A stretch of 64,000 nucleotides of DNA from assembly GCA_004764695.1 (NCBI GenBank), contig SMSO01000035.1, positions 928,001 through 992,000 on the forward strand, in the 5' to 3' direction. Position 1 is the first letter of the stretch. Every line of letters begins with the position of its first letter. The notes beneath the pieces are model-generated. The model did no database searches and had not been told where the DNA came from. It saw only the letters and a list, made by a program, of their open reading frames with translations. The stretch is from Schizochytrium sp. TIO01. Lineage: Eukaryota > Sar > Bigyra > Thraustochytrida > Thraustochytriidae. The position numbers and the translations under genes are program-made. Of this stretch, positions 31,832 to 42,286 are shown piece by piece.

Positions 31832-34703
31832 CGATCTTGCAGCACGTGTGCTAGACTTAAAGCGTCGCGCCGTAGCTTTGAAACGTGAGGGTAACCTCGC
31901 GGAGGCAAAAGAACTGCTGGCACAGGCTAGGGATCTTGAACTGGCAGACTTCGATGTGGCAGATCTCGAGGATCCGCTGCTGCTCAAGAAACTTGCGCTC
32001 TCTTATAAACGCAGGGGACTTATGAACGAGGCCAAAAATGCCCTGTCGAAAGCAAAGGCTATCGAGGCACAGCTCGCGCAAGAAGTACAGGTTGCTGCTC
32101 ACGAGCAGGCCAAGGAAGAGGCCAAGGAAGTTGCCAAGGACATTAAGGTCAGCGCTGGCAATCCCACACCCGACATCATCAAGAAAGAGATCCATCAATA
32201 CGAAGCCCAAGTTGGGAATTCAGATACTAGAAATGTACCCAAGGACAATGCACCTGCGGACACCATACAGGTTCAAAGCCCTGTGACTCCGGACTCAGGA
32301 CCACCTCCGCCGATTCCTCTTCGACCCATCTCTGGCACACCAAGTATGCCTCCGCCGACTTACACACAAGCCACTAGAGCGCCGCCGAACCCAGTCATGG
32401 GGGCTGAGCCGACACAAACTCAAAAGGAACCCGTGCAGGCCAGACCTCCCCCCTTGCCATTGAATCGACCAGTGCCATCACCAGTGCAACAAGTATCACC
32501 ATCATCACAGGGACAGCAAAATATAATTAACCAAGGAGTTCACAAATCTCTGCCTGCAATCTCTCCTCAGCCGCTCTCAGATGTAAGAAGCCCTCGCCCA
32601 GTCCCGACCAGCTCTGTGTTACCTTCTCAAGTACAACAACCGAAACAGGAACAACACAGTACCGAAGAAGATGCGAATGACGATCTTGCTGATGATGTAG
32701 CATCAGAATCGTCAGATCTGCGTCGTGAATATGAAGCCTTGCTTGGTGGTGGTGGCGGTGCTCATGACGAAGACGACGATGGTGATGCTAATGCTTCTGA
32801 CGCCGATGGAGACGAATCGGAGTTTGCTGCTGAATATCAACATTTGTTGTCTGGCGGTCATGATGATGCAGGATCTGATGTTAATGATGATATGGACAAT
32901 GGCGGCACGCATGAAGGACCTACTGAAATGACGGACGAGGAACTCCTCGATGTCGATAGCATGGCAGATCTCCTTGAAATTGGTGAGCCGCTGCCAAGTA
33001 AAGAAATATACGATGCTCGGATCTTAGCGAATAAACAACAAGCCCTTGCATTAAAACGCGCAGGCGACATTCCAGGTGCAAAAGAAGCACTCAGGCTTGC
33101 CAAACAACTTGAGGCGGCTCTTCAAAAAGTTCAAGTTCTAGCCTCACATGGACCAACAGCACTTGACGAGGAGGATGAAGACGCCATAGCTTTGAGGAAT
33201 CTTGCTAAGGGCGGAGATAGTGACGATGGAGGCGGAGCCGATAATGATGACCTTGATGCTGATAGTGACGGTGGAGGAGGAATGGAACTAAGCCAAGAAG
33301 AGCTAAATGACCCCGATATGCTGGCAGAGATGATTGCCATCGGCATGAAGGTTCCAGCACCTGAAGATTTGCGAGCAAAAGCAGTGGCCTTGAAGAGGGA
33401 GGCTCTCCAATATAAAAAGGCCGGAGATATGGAAAAGGCAAAGACAAGTCTCCGGGAGGCTAAAGGTATGGAGTCTCAAGCACAAATCATTGAACAAGCC
33501 TTGCGTAAGAGCAGTCAAGGGGATGACGGTGACCATAACGATGTTGATATCGAGGCTATTCTTGCTGGTGATGCCGATGTAGATGATGTATTGTCAGGTC
33601 TAGGAGGTTCCAAAAAGAAGCCAACAGCAAAGACATCATCTCAGGAGCAAGTGAATGCCGAAACTTTAAAGTCAGTGGTGCCCAAAAAGACTGCAGCAGA
33701 ACTTAAAGCGGATGCAATTCGCTTCAAACAAGAAAATAAATTGACCGAGGCAGCGCAAGCTTTCCGGATGTATAAAGCTGCACTAGCGGAAGAAGAAGCA
33801 GCACAAGCAAGAGCAGCTGCCGAAGAAATGGCGCGAATGGCTATCACCGAAGCTGATATGGCGGATGAACAAACAAGACTCTTTGAATATTATTCACTTT
33901 TGGGACGCCAGGCAGCTCTGGGTAAGCGCCAACACGATGCATGGCTTATCTACGCCCGCGCATGCCGTCAAGCAGCGCAAGCTTTGCGTGCATCTCCTGG
34001 ATCTATCGGAACACCAACGAGATCAGCTGAACCCAAAATGTATCGTTTGACTAATGATCTTGCATTTGTCGAAACTGATGCCGACCTCAATGACGGGGAT
34101 TTAAGTATTGCGATTGTGTGCTTGCTTCAGGTCGATCAAATTGAGGGTCTCACGAGTATCCCGGTAGGATCTACACTTGAGTTGGAATGCGTCGTTGGCC
34201 TCCCACCATCAGAAGAACAAAGTGAAGGTAGTATGACTTGTAGTTTTAAGCCACCAACCCTACCAAGCCCCAAAGATACATCTCTGTCCTTCATGCAGAT
34301 CAAAAAGCTTCCTATTCCAAGAGGTGATACCAAGTATGCGCGTATGGTCCTTCGCAGAGTGCCGCGTAAGAGGGTTGAATTTCGTGTTCTTGCTGTGCCA
34401 CCACCACCTCCAGAGGACCCCAAAGCGCATTCTTTTTTTAAATTTCGTCGTGCATCGACACCTCCCCCTCCAGAACCAGTGGTCTTAGGTAAGCTTGCGA
34501 TTGACCTAAAACCACTATTGGACTGTAACCATATTGTCGGAGACTTTCCCCTCATTGGACGAGGAAGGCGTGCATCAGGGGGCATTCTAAGATTGGCTCT
34601 GCGGTCGGGGCGGCCCTTTGCACCAGATGCGACATCGAATGTTGACTCAAGTCCAAAGGGTGGAGCAAGGCTTGAACCATATTCGCCTTTTGAACTTTCC
34701 TGA
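31818..34703 (+). CDS. CC2D1/Lgd homologue: helical DM14-like repeats plus C2 domain
   Basis: A 961-residue protein. At least five helical-hairpin repeats of DM14 type are visible: ALKREGNLAEAKELLAQARDLE, YKRRGLMNEAKNALSKAKAIEAQL, ALKRAGDIPGAKEALRLAKQLEAAL, YKKAGDMEKAKTSLREAKGMES and a weaker FKQENKLTEAAQAFRMYKAAL. Proline-rich and acidic linkers separate them. The C-terminal about 220 residues match the CC2D1 C2 region: RMVLRRVPRKRVEFRVLA, a K-F-F-like core, VVLGKLAIDLKPLL and the ending GRGRRASGGILRLALRSGRPF. In animals CC2D1A/B (Drosophila Lgd) bind the ESCRT-III subunit CHMP4 through DM14 domains and regulate endosomal sorting. The ATG has a good context (ACCATGG). Confidence 0.85.
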   Translation: MEDSDDLAARVLDLKRRAVALKREGNLAEAKELLAQARDLELADFDVADLEDPLLLKKLALSYKRRGLMNEAKNALSKAKAIEAQLAQEVQVAAHEQAKEEAKEVAKDIKVSAGNPTPDIIKKEIHQYEAQVGNSDTRNVPKDNAPADTIQVQSPVTPDSGPPPPIPLRPISGTPSMPPPTYTQATRAPPNPVMGAEPTQTQKEPVQARPPPLPLNRPVPSPVQQVSPSSQGQQNIINQGVHKSLPAISPQPLSDVRSPRPVPTSSVLPSQVQQPKQEQHSTEEDANDDLADDVASESSDLRREYEALLGGGGGAHDEDDDGDANASDADGDESEFAAEYQHLLSGGHDDAGSDVNDDMDNGGTHEGPTEMTDEELLDVDSMADLLEIGEPLPSKEIYDARILANKQQALALKRAGDIPGAKEALRLAKQLEAALQKVQVLASHGPTALDEEDEDAIALRNLAKGGDSDDGGGADNDDLDADSDGGGGMELSQEELNDPDMLAEMIAIGMKVPAPEDLRAKAVALKREALQYKKAGDMEKAKTSLREAKGMESQAQIIEQALRKSSQGDDGDHNDVDIEAILAGDADVDDVLSGLGGSKKKPTAKTSSQEQVNAETLKSVVPKKTAAELKADAIRFKQENKLTEAAQAFRMYKAALAEEEAAQARAAAEEMARMAITEADMADEQTRLFEYYSLLGRQAALGKRQHDAWLIYARACRQAAQALRASPGSIGTPTRSAEPKMYRLTNDLAFVETDADLNDGDLSIAIVCLLQVDQIEGLTSIPVGSTLELECVVGLPPSEEQSEGSMTCSFKPPTLPSPKDTSLSFMQIKKLPIPRGDTKYARMVLRRVPRKRVEFRVLAVPPPPPEDPKAHSFFKFRRASTPPPPEPVVLGKLAIDLKPLLDCNHIVGDFPLIGRGRRASGGILRLALRSGRPFAPDATSNVDSSPKGGARLEPYSPFELS

Positions 34704-35175
34704 TTTATCATGTTCGAACAATTATAATTATGAAATATACAGCACACCTTTGTATGTCTTCTTTATTTTCTTCAGAGATTAAATTTTGAAATCAACGTTA
34801 GACCCGAATCAAGTATCCTCACGTCTTTAAAACATTATTAGATAAATATTGAATCACAAGTGAGGCATTCTTCTCAGTCCATCAGGGATCTTTACCAACA
34901 CGTATGGGAAACTAGTCATGATGGGTGTATAGCAGGAGAGAGAAAGTAACATAGATTGCGAGATACAATTGTAAAGCTAAACTGTGCATATCATATAACC
35001 TCCCTTACGCAAAGAGATTGGCTAAAAAGGAAATCTTGCATATACGCGAAGTATTAATGGCAATTTGAAGAAAATTTGTGCTCAAATTCAAATTAATGTC
35101 AGGTGCAAATAATGTGTATACGTAAGTCAGTAAATCCCTTGTTTCCGCACGATGTGTGCGACCAAAAAAAGCAAA
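34704..35175. other. Convergent intergenic region
   Basis: A/T-rich 3' flanks of the CC2D1 and CXC genes. Nothing else is seen. Confidence 0.6.
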
Positions 35176-37473
35176 TCAGGTCCTCTTTCTGCGGTCTTTC
35201 ACAAAGGATACAAGGGATCTTGTTGGGAGAGAATGTCTACCATGATGAGACCCGTTCGATGCTGGTGTATATTGTTGTTGTGACTGAGATGAACCAGATC
35301 CAGGCATGTGCGACCCACCACTGGAATGAGAACGTGCATGGGAGATTTGATATTGCATGGTTGGTGTAGTACTTGCCGACCTTGTTTCAACCACACCAGA
35401 GTCACTAGTTCTCCTCGAATTCGATCGAGACGGTCGCTCCGCAGACACTGAGGCGTTTCTTACATTCGACACACCTTGAGCAGTAGAAGATGAGTTGCTC
35501 ATGTTTGATCCAGAAGATGCGCGACGAACTTCACGGGATGAAATTGCGCTGGTTGCAGAGTGCATTGAGCTGCCCTGTGATACGTAGCTTGAAGTAGAGG
35601 TCGTTGTGGTGGGCTTTGGAACATGTACCACTGGACGAACAGGTGAAAATGCCGGGTCTAAGTTAACTTGCGGCTTCGGGGGTGTCTTTTTCAACAGACG
35701 TGCAGCAATCCCGCGTTGCTCGCTTTTTGCTGGTGTCTTATTGACCTGCTGCTCCAGATGGCCACGGGCTTGCTGAATAGCCAAAGCCTGTGCTTCATGA
35801 CTGGCAATAATTTGTCGGCAACGCTGAAGATCCTCAGAGCCTTCAAAATTCCGACAATTGTTGCACTTGCAGCGAGGTCCACAATGCACTTCGGAAAGAA
35901 AACACTCACAGTAGCGTTTGAGACAACCTGATTTTTTGCAGGCGCAACCCTTATTATGTTGAGGTTGTGTTCCCATTCCGCTCTGCATAGGTCCACGTAC
36001 GATCTTGGGAGCAAACGCAAGAGGGTTTCGATCAAGCACGGCTTTCACAGCATTGCTCCGTTTAGGCTCTGCGGCCTCAGTGTTTGCACAGTTTAGACAG
36101 TTACAGCCAGAACAATAGAGACGCTGACTAAAGCACTCGCAATACAGCTTCAAGCACTGGGAACGCTTGCAGTGGCAAGGTTGGTGTTGAGTGATAGACC
36201 TTTTTTGTGCTGGCTTATTGGCGGCTTCCCGGCTGTATCGAATTGCATCCTCTAAGTTTGTAATTTGTGGCCCAGCATTTTCAATATTGGATGCCTTTGG
36301 ACTTGGTCTCCTAGAAGGAATAATGATCGTGACCTCGGATGCTGGGTTATTACCAGTCTGTGTCCCAGCTTCAGAAGTACGACTCTTGCTCAAGTGGTGC
36401 ATGTGTGGCTTGGTGACAGACGAAGAAGAGAGCGACATATCCCCGTAAATATGGCCCATTGACCTTCCTATGGTCGATGAAGGCGGTGGATACGGTTGTT
36501 GGGATGCATGTGAGTCTTGTTCTTTATCATCAGAAACCAAATGCGCTTGAACATATGAAGATGTCATGGTTGGTGCATTGCGATTGCGGATCTCATTTAG
36601 CGTTGCATCTGGTGTGAACCCGAGATATGAAGGTGTAGCGACGCACGCATCTGATGTAGTCGGTGTGTGCAAGTTGAGACCAGGGGTTCGAAGAGACGAG
36701 AACGCCCGCATTGGAGTTGTCTCAATTGCCAGTGGTGTGGAGGTGCGCATTCGTTTCCGCGCTTGTAGTGGAGACGGTGCTGGAATAGGCGAGAGTGGCT
36801 TCCTACGCTTGACAAGTTCGCCTAGCGGTTTTGAAGCTGAAGTGGGTACATGCGCAGCATATTTAGAAGGTATGCGCTGCTTGGGAGAGTCGAGTTCCGC
36901 GAGTTTACCGTCGTCATCGTAATTTGACTCATGGGATGTCTGTACATTCAGCATTTCTTCATTTGAGCGCTGTTTTGGTTTAAGTAGAGAGTCCTGCCCG
37001 AAAGATGTCTGTGAGAAAGTAATGGATGACGACAACACGGACCTTTTCCCCTGCGGAGTAACAGCTGGCGAGTTAAAGAGATCTGCACCAAAATTTGGGT
37101 CCACCTGACCTACAGGCTGGTTTGGGTCCCTTCGGTTTAATATGCCATATTTGCTTGTTGTCAAGGGTGTGTCTAGAAGACCCTCATTATGATGTGATCT
37201 GATCCTGGGGGACCTCCTTATCGGTTGCGTAGGTGTCGGAGCAAGCGAACCGGGCAAGTTTGCCGACATCGGCGACATTAAAGACGCCCTTCTTGAGAAC
37301 GGAGACGCTCCCATTAAGAACCCTCCCTGCTGCTGTTGCTCCTGTCGCTCTTCATCATGGAGTTGACCTTGATGCCCCTGCTGTTGTTGCCTCTGTTGTC
37401 CCTTCGGGCACGGCGACTGTGAAACGTTGAGCAGCACGTTCGCCACAGCTGTTTCCGAAGTCGTCGCAGGCAT
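35176..37473 (-). CDS. Tesmin/TSO1-like CXC-domain DNA-binding protein (LIN54-like)
   Basis: A 765-residue protein with two CXC (CRC) motifs at roughly 428-465 and 505-545: CHCKRSQCLKLYCECF...CNCLNC and CACKKSGCLKRYCECF...CKCNNC. The linker carries the family's RNPLAFAPKI. The Tyr in each CLK-x-YCECF that inserts into the minor groove in LIN54 is present in both motifs. LIN54 is the DNA-binding subunit of the DREAM/MuvB complex and recognises the CHR element of cell-cycle promoters; plant TSO1/TCX proteins also belong here. The N-terminal 400 and C-terminal 200 residues are Ser/Pro/Thr-rich with many SP/TP sites, consistent with CDK regulation. I start at the ATG at 37473; the frame extends only to a TTG upstream. 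Confidence 0.92.
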   Translation of the reverse strand: MPATTSETAVANVLLNVSQSPCPKGQQRQQQQGHQGQLHDEERQEQQQQGGFLMGASPFSRRASLMSPMSANLPGSLAPTPTQPIRRSPRIRSHHNEGLLDTPLTTSKYGILNRRDPNQPVGQVDPNFGADLFNSPAVTPQGKRSVLSSSITFSQTSFGQDSLLKPKQRSNEEMLNVQTSHESNYDDDGKLAELDSPKQRIPSKYAAHVPTSASKPLGELVKRRKPLSPIPAPSPLQARKRMRTSTPLAIETTPMRAFSSLRTPGLNLHTPTTSDACVATPSYLGFTPDATLNEIRNRNAPTMTSSYVQAHLVSDDKEQDSHASQQPYPPPSSTIGRSMGHIYGDMSLSSSSVTKPHMHHLSKSRTSEAGTQTGNNPASEVTIIIPSRRPSPKASNIENAGPQITNLEDAIRYSREAANKPAQKRSITQHQPCHCKRSQCLKLYCECFSQRLYCSGCNCLNCANTEAAEPKRSNAVKAVLDRNPLAFAPKIVRGPMQSGMGTQPQHNKGCACKKSGCLKRYCECFLSEVHCGPRCKCNNCRNFEGSEDLQRCRQIIASHEAQALAIQQARGHLEQQVNKTPAKSEQRGIAARLLKKTPPKPQVNLDPAFSPVRPVVHVPKPTTTTSTSSYVSQGSSMHSATSAISSREVRRASSGSNMSNSSSTAQGVSNVRNASVSAERPSRSNSRRTSDSGVVETRSASTTPTMQYQISHARSHSSGGSHMPGSGSSQSQQQYTPASNGSHHGRHSLPTRSLVSFVKDRRKRT

Positions 37474-38325
37474 CCCAAGAGAATCAATACATAACAATCA
37501 AAAAGTCAATTAAACGCATGCAATTCCGCCTCCTCAAGCAATGTCAGTTTCTCAGTCCTTCTTCTCTTCTCCACCACCTTCCTCTCTCGCTTTTGCTGTA
37601 GCCGCTGCTGTCTCAGCTCCATATACTCTGTATTATACACCGCCAGACCCAGTCTCTTCCTCCATATTAATCCTTAGATGCCGAGACTGAAGATGCGCAG
37701 CGGTTATTGGGACAACCCCATAGTTTTCTAGCAAGCAAACAAGAGCTCGAGGGTGCAGTGCGGGTGCCGGTTTAACTTACCTCGCTCGTCGCGCGTGGTG
37801 TCGGGCGCCTTGCCCTTTGGCGCAGGTTCTGTGCCGTCCAGGCCCATGCCGCGCGTTTGGCTTTGGCTCGATGCAGATGTTGTTATACTGTAGTGATATA
37901 TAGGTTTAGTGCAATCCAAGTGCTCTGTGATCTAATCCGAATCTGTGAAACGGGTGCTCGATGATGTATGTCTCTCTTCTGGCGCGGAGTTGACTCTGGC
38001 GTCTATGGCGTGCGCAGCGATTAAGTCCACAGGCGCTCGAGTCCCTCGGCGCTCTGCTGCAAGCACAGAGTGGCGTCTATGGTGCGGTTCGAACCAGAGA
38101 TGGGTCCTGCGCCAGATGGGCTCTTCGCTTCGATTGGGGTCTGTGCCGCTTTAGCAAGGTGCCAGTGTCTAGCTCATGCCGGCCTCCTGCCGGTGTCGCC
38201 GCTGCTGCCAGCGGAGCGGAAGCCAAGCATGATCGCTTGCGCAGAGGGATCTCCGGCGTGGCGATGGATGCCCGCGCATCTCGAGTCTGCTGTTGGTGCC
38301 TGAACGGCTTCGATGCTGCAAACCC

Positions 38326-38410
38326 AAATTCAAAATTCAAAATTCAAATTCAAAGTCGAATTCAAATTTCAAATTTCAAATTTCAAACTCGAGTTCGAGT
38401 TCAAATTCAC
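38326..38410. repeat. Degenerate AAATTC/TTCAAA repeat
   Basis: About 14 TTCAAA-like hexamers with substitutions and single-base length changes. Confidence 0.88.
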
Positions 38411-38535
38411 CTCCACCTTTCTACTAATTAAAGCAAGCAAGTTCGCATTTCAAATTCTTTTCAACTCTCAAAGGAATTGGCTACTTTTACCCATTTATCC
38501 TATGTACTATTATGAAGTAGACTGAGGAGGAAGGA

Positions 38536-38571
38536 AGAAAAGAAAAAAAAAGAAAGAAAGAAAGAAAGAAA
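38536..38571. repeat. AAAG-type purine repeat
   Basis: AAAGA and AAAG units form an almost pure purine run. Confidence 0.88.
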
Positions 38572-39446
38572 GGAGCCTAAATATCATGCGAACCCAAGCT
38601 TGAATCAGGCTGACAATATGGGCAGAGGCCGTTTGAGGGAAAGAAGATCTGCTTCGAACAGCCGATGGACTCAGGGATATTCGAGCGAGTCTTTGATTCG
38701 TCCCTCTTTGAGGCTCCGGGTCATCAAGCGAATACAACCTTTGCCTCAATGAGTAGGTTTGGCTGATTCTCTCTCCGTGTACACACCATGCCATGTTAAT
38801 ACTTGTAAGGGCCGTTTCTCTTTTCTGCCTTTCCTTTTCTACAATTTCTTCTGTGAAAAGGGGTGAAAGAGTCCTAATAAATATTTTCTCTCTTTTCGTT
38901 TCTCCCCGCCAACTTCCCCACCTCGGCTTAGTATTAGTGTTTTGAGTAGGAGGTCATTATCCCCACTTGGGGTTCTTTTCTTCGCACTTTATCTTTAAAA
39001 ATAGATAAATAAAAATATAAGGATTTTATTTTATTTTATTGAAGATTTTAATTAAGAAGATACAAAGGGAACTTGGGACTAAAAGAAGCTGTCCCCTGGG
39101 TGTATACTGTTACCTTGGGGCTCCTCTTAGTCTACTATTAGGTGCTTGCCACCTATGATCTATCCGTTCGTGGTGTCTCCACTGGAGTTGATACCTCACA
39201 TGCTATTTCTTTAATTCCACTCGATATGACCGACCTACTCCACTGTGCATTCAATTCACATTTAAAGCACATCCTAATACTGTGGAGTACTTAATTTGGC
39301 CACAGACTTTCCCTCACACTCCACTGGAGATCTTCCTCTAGGGAATTGCAGAGATGCGTTCTTTTCGTTCTGGTTTTGTGTTCTTTTCAAGTCCCGCAAG
39401 TCCGTATATAACTACTCTATCTGTAGTAATAGTAATGAGATAGCCT

Positions 39447-39472
39447 CATTCCTAGTGTAAATGCTAGGAATG
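39447..39472. other. Inverted repeat, 9-bp arms, 8-nt loop
   Basis: CATTCCTAG and CTAGGAATG flank the loop TGTAAATG. It is intergenic and of unknown function. Confidence 0.8.
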
Positions 39473-40116
39473 CCGTTGTCCTAGACGCCTTTGTAGTAGT
39501 AGTTAGCTAGATAATAACATCTACTACCAGGTTAAAAAGCTCCAAGGTGGAAAGAATAGAAGAGAGAAAGGAGAAGAAGACTTGGCAATCTTTTGAGCTC
39601 GAGTGAGAGCTCGTGCTTCGCTGCAAACCACCTAGAGCCCGCCCTCGCGGACGTACGTCGTGCCTGCGTTCGGGGAAACATACCCTCCACAGTGGGGACT
39701 GCATCCTCGCCGGTCCTCTCTTGCATCGCCAGCCAGCGGACCTGGTCATTGAGCAAGAAACCGCCGCCACGCTAGCACGGCAGGGGGAATAAAGAGAAGA
39801 TCTATAATAAGTTGGTGCGCCAGAAGTTCTTAGGGCTTGAGGACTGAGGTTGATTGTAATTGCGAAAGGCTTCGTTTTGCTTTGAGTAGGCTCTTGCCTT
39901 TGCTTAGAGCTGTTACTTTGCATTTCTAGTGAAGGTGTCACTGCACCAAATTTGGTTACACGTGGAGCTTTTGCAATTTGCAGAACTATAAAATTAGTTG
40001 CATAAGCTCGCTCCTAATTACAACTTTGAGGTTTTGTGAATTCTTTGAGGATTTGCATAGAGCATCCTATTCCGTTTCTACTTCTCGTGGATTCTAGTTG
40101 AAGTAGTTGTTACGCA

Positions 40117-41583
40117 ATGACGTTCGCACAAGGCTCTACCCGTGTTTGGGCTCTTCTGGTTAGCGCCGCATGCTTGCTTCTTTCATGCGGCCCTGTAGCC
40201 GTGGAGGGCAAGTCCGTATCGGGAAAATTTAGGCTCGAGGCTGGTGACTTCGACCATGGTCCCGAGTACGAGATCACAAAGTTCAGTTTTGCTATTGGTA
40301 AGGGATCCGTGACCGGTAAATTCACCTACGATGATCCCAAGACATGGATGACCTCACCAGCCTTGTATCTCTTTATGGACGAGGTCTGGGATAAATATCA
40401 TGAGGCCCCCGCCTGTGTAGATAAGGTTGCATTTGCTCATGCTAGCATTCCTATCGGCAAAAAGACCGCCAGTCATCAACATATTGCCTCTCACGGTCTC
40501 GGCAAGGCAACACACTCTGCTCTGAAGAAGCTTGATGATGGAAAAGTTGAGTGGGAGTTCACCTGGGAGGTTGACCATGACACCCGTACTGCTGGTTGGT
40601 TTGTGATTGCTGCTGACTGTGCACTTGAGCAATACAATGCACAAGTACCTCCGATGCAATTTGAGATTCACCTCCTTAACCCCGGCAACACTCATCTTCC
40701 TGCCGATGAGTATGGTCTTCCCAAACTTTACCTTTTTACATTTGTTGCAATGGGCATTTATCTTGCCTATCTGTTGAAGATGCTCAAAGAGCATTACGAA
40801 GAAACTCATAAGATTCACCTTGTGGTGCAGCTACTTCTTACTGCCTACATTTGCCAGGGGGTGTCCCTGGGCTTTGAGCTGTCGCACTTGGAGGTATACA
40901 AGCACAATGGCTACGGTGTACACATCTTCGACTTGGCGTCTGAGATTTTTGAAGGCCTTTCTCAAACAGTTATTTCATTTGTGCTCATCTGTCTCGCAAG
41001 TGGTTGGACGCTTATTGAGACTAGCGCTGATGATTCTCGAGCTAACAGCGTTGCGACGATCCTCCGGAACCCTGGTAACATGCTCAAGGGACCCAATGTA
41101 GTTGTTCTTGTGGTTATTGCGCTCGTGGTTTCTTCCATGCTGCTTCAAATTGCCAACAAGGGATACGATGATGATTTCCAAAAGTTCCACAATCACGAAT
41201 CTACACCTGGCCGTATCCTTGTTGGTATTCGATTCCTATTAGGTGTTGCTTTCATTGTGAGCCTCTTCCTTACTATTCGCTCCCAGGAGAAGCGTGGTGG
41301 TGAGCGCTTGGTCATGTTTTTGCGTCGCCTCATGGTTATGGGCGGACTCTGGTTCTTGAGTTTCCCTTTGATTGTGGGTTGTGCCGGATTCTTGACACAC
41401 TACAATCGCCATGCTTTTGTCACCGCAGGCACTTTGCTTTTGCAGACAGCATCATTGGGGACTCTTGGTCACCAATTCATGTCACACCACAGCACATACT
41501 TTAGAATTTCCACTTTGGCTGACGCAGGGGCTCTGCCTGGGGCTGGCGGCCTTGTCCGGGCTCCGAAAATGAGCCGCGATTAA
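40117..41583 (+). CDS. GPR180/TMEM145-like seven-TM protein (GOST superfamily)
   Basis: A 488-residue protein. Residues 1-30 form a signal peptide (LLVSAACLLLSCGPVAVEG). A lumenal/extracellular beta-rich domain of about 170 residues follows, then seven hydrophobic helices between about 205 and 470. The TM region has the pattern of the rhodopsin-like GPCR_4 family (GPR180, TMEM145): LYLFTFVAMGIYLAYLL, a Gly/Ser-rich second helix, FHNHESTPGRILVGIRFLLG and RRLMVMGGLWFLSFPL. GOST proteins are thought to act as trafficking chaperones or receptors in Golgi and endosomes. The molecular function here is unknown. The start is the first ATG and opens directly into the signal peptide. Confidence 0.85.
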   Translation: MTFAQGSTRVWALLVSAACLLLSCGPVAVEGKSVSGKFRLEAGDFDHGPEYEITKFSFAIGKGSVTGKFTYDDPKTWMTSPALYLFMDEVWDKYHEAPACVDKVAFAHASIPIGKKTASHQHIASHGLGKATHSALKKLDDGKVEWEFTWEVDHDTRTAGWFVIAADCALEQYNAQVPPMQFEIHLLNPGNTHLPADEYGLPKLYLFTFVAMGIYLAYLLKMLKEHYEETHKIHLVVQLLLTAYICQGVSLGFELSHLEVYKHNGYGVHIFDLASEIFEGLSQTVISFVLICLASGWTLIETSADDSRANSVATILRNPGNMLKGPNVVVLVVIALVVSSMLLQIANKGYDDDFQKFHNHESTPGRILVGIRFLLGVAFIVSLFLTIRSQEKRGGERLVMFLRRLMVMGGLWFLSFPLIVGCAGFLTHYNRHAFVTAGTLLLQTASLGTLGHQFMSHHSTYFRISTLADAGALPGAGGLVRAPKMSRD

Positions 41584-42286
41584 GCAAATAGTGACAATCG
41601 TGTGTGGTGGTCTGAACAGATGCGCGCATGATCGTTTGATCTACTTGCCCCGTCGGGTGGCTGGCAGGTGTGTATAATGAAAAGTAGCATCATCTGAATT
41701 CCCTGTATTTAGAAAGAGGGGACTTCAAATCTGTATGTCTGGAGCAGTAGTTTCCCTGTCGCAAGAATCAAATGAGTAGCCTCCTAGCACTATCTCTACA
41801 TCAAATAAAGCCATCAATAGAATTTGCAACAATACAATGGAAAGTGCCAGCAATTCACTATTCTAACATTAAACTGTAACCACATGAGTGCTCGCTAAAT
41901 ACTGTTTCTTGGCATCTATTCCTTAGTTCTTTGTAGATGGTAGCCTTTCCATACACCAAGGTAAACGTACAATCATTTGCCCTTGTGTTATGCTTGAAGC
42001 TGAGAGCATTAGCCGGACCTGGGTTTATTGTTGGCGACCAAAGAAGGTGCGAAGGCAAGTGATACGAGTTACCATTCCTTTCCTTAGCAAAGGAACCACA
42101 ATTCTGGGCAATTTGTTTAGACATACTCATGAAAATGATTTAGAGATATGAATGTTTAGCTTGGTTCATTTTGTGCTGTACTTTATTGAGCAGATTCATC
42201 AGTCCAAAGATACAAAAATTTAATACAAAATAGTGCTAATCATTGTAAAGCATAAAGTAATATGGTAATTGAAGGATGAGCCTTTC
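41584..42286. other. Convergent intergenic region
   Basis: A/T-rich 3' flanks of the 7TM and TTLL genes. No gene is recognised. Confidence 0.6.

Larger units (their letters stand above)
37474..40116. other. 2.6-kb divergent intergenic region with repeats
   Basis: This gap holds TTCAAA-like repeats (38326-38410), a poly-AAAG tract (38536-38571), a 9-bp-arm inverted repeat (39447-39472) and a duplicated GGCGTCTATGG (near 37999 and 38072). No convincing frame or RNA gene. Confidence 0.6.

Noticed and set aside
38080-38110. tRNA-like T-loop word GGTTCGAACC
   Set aside because: The bases upstream do not give a D arm or a 7-nt anticodon loop; the nearby stem has a 9-nt loop.
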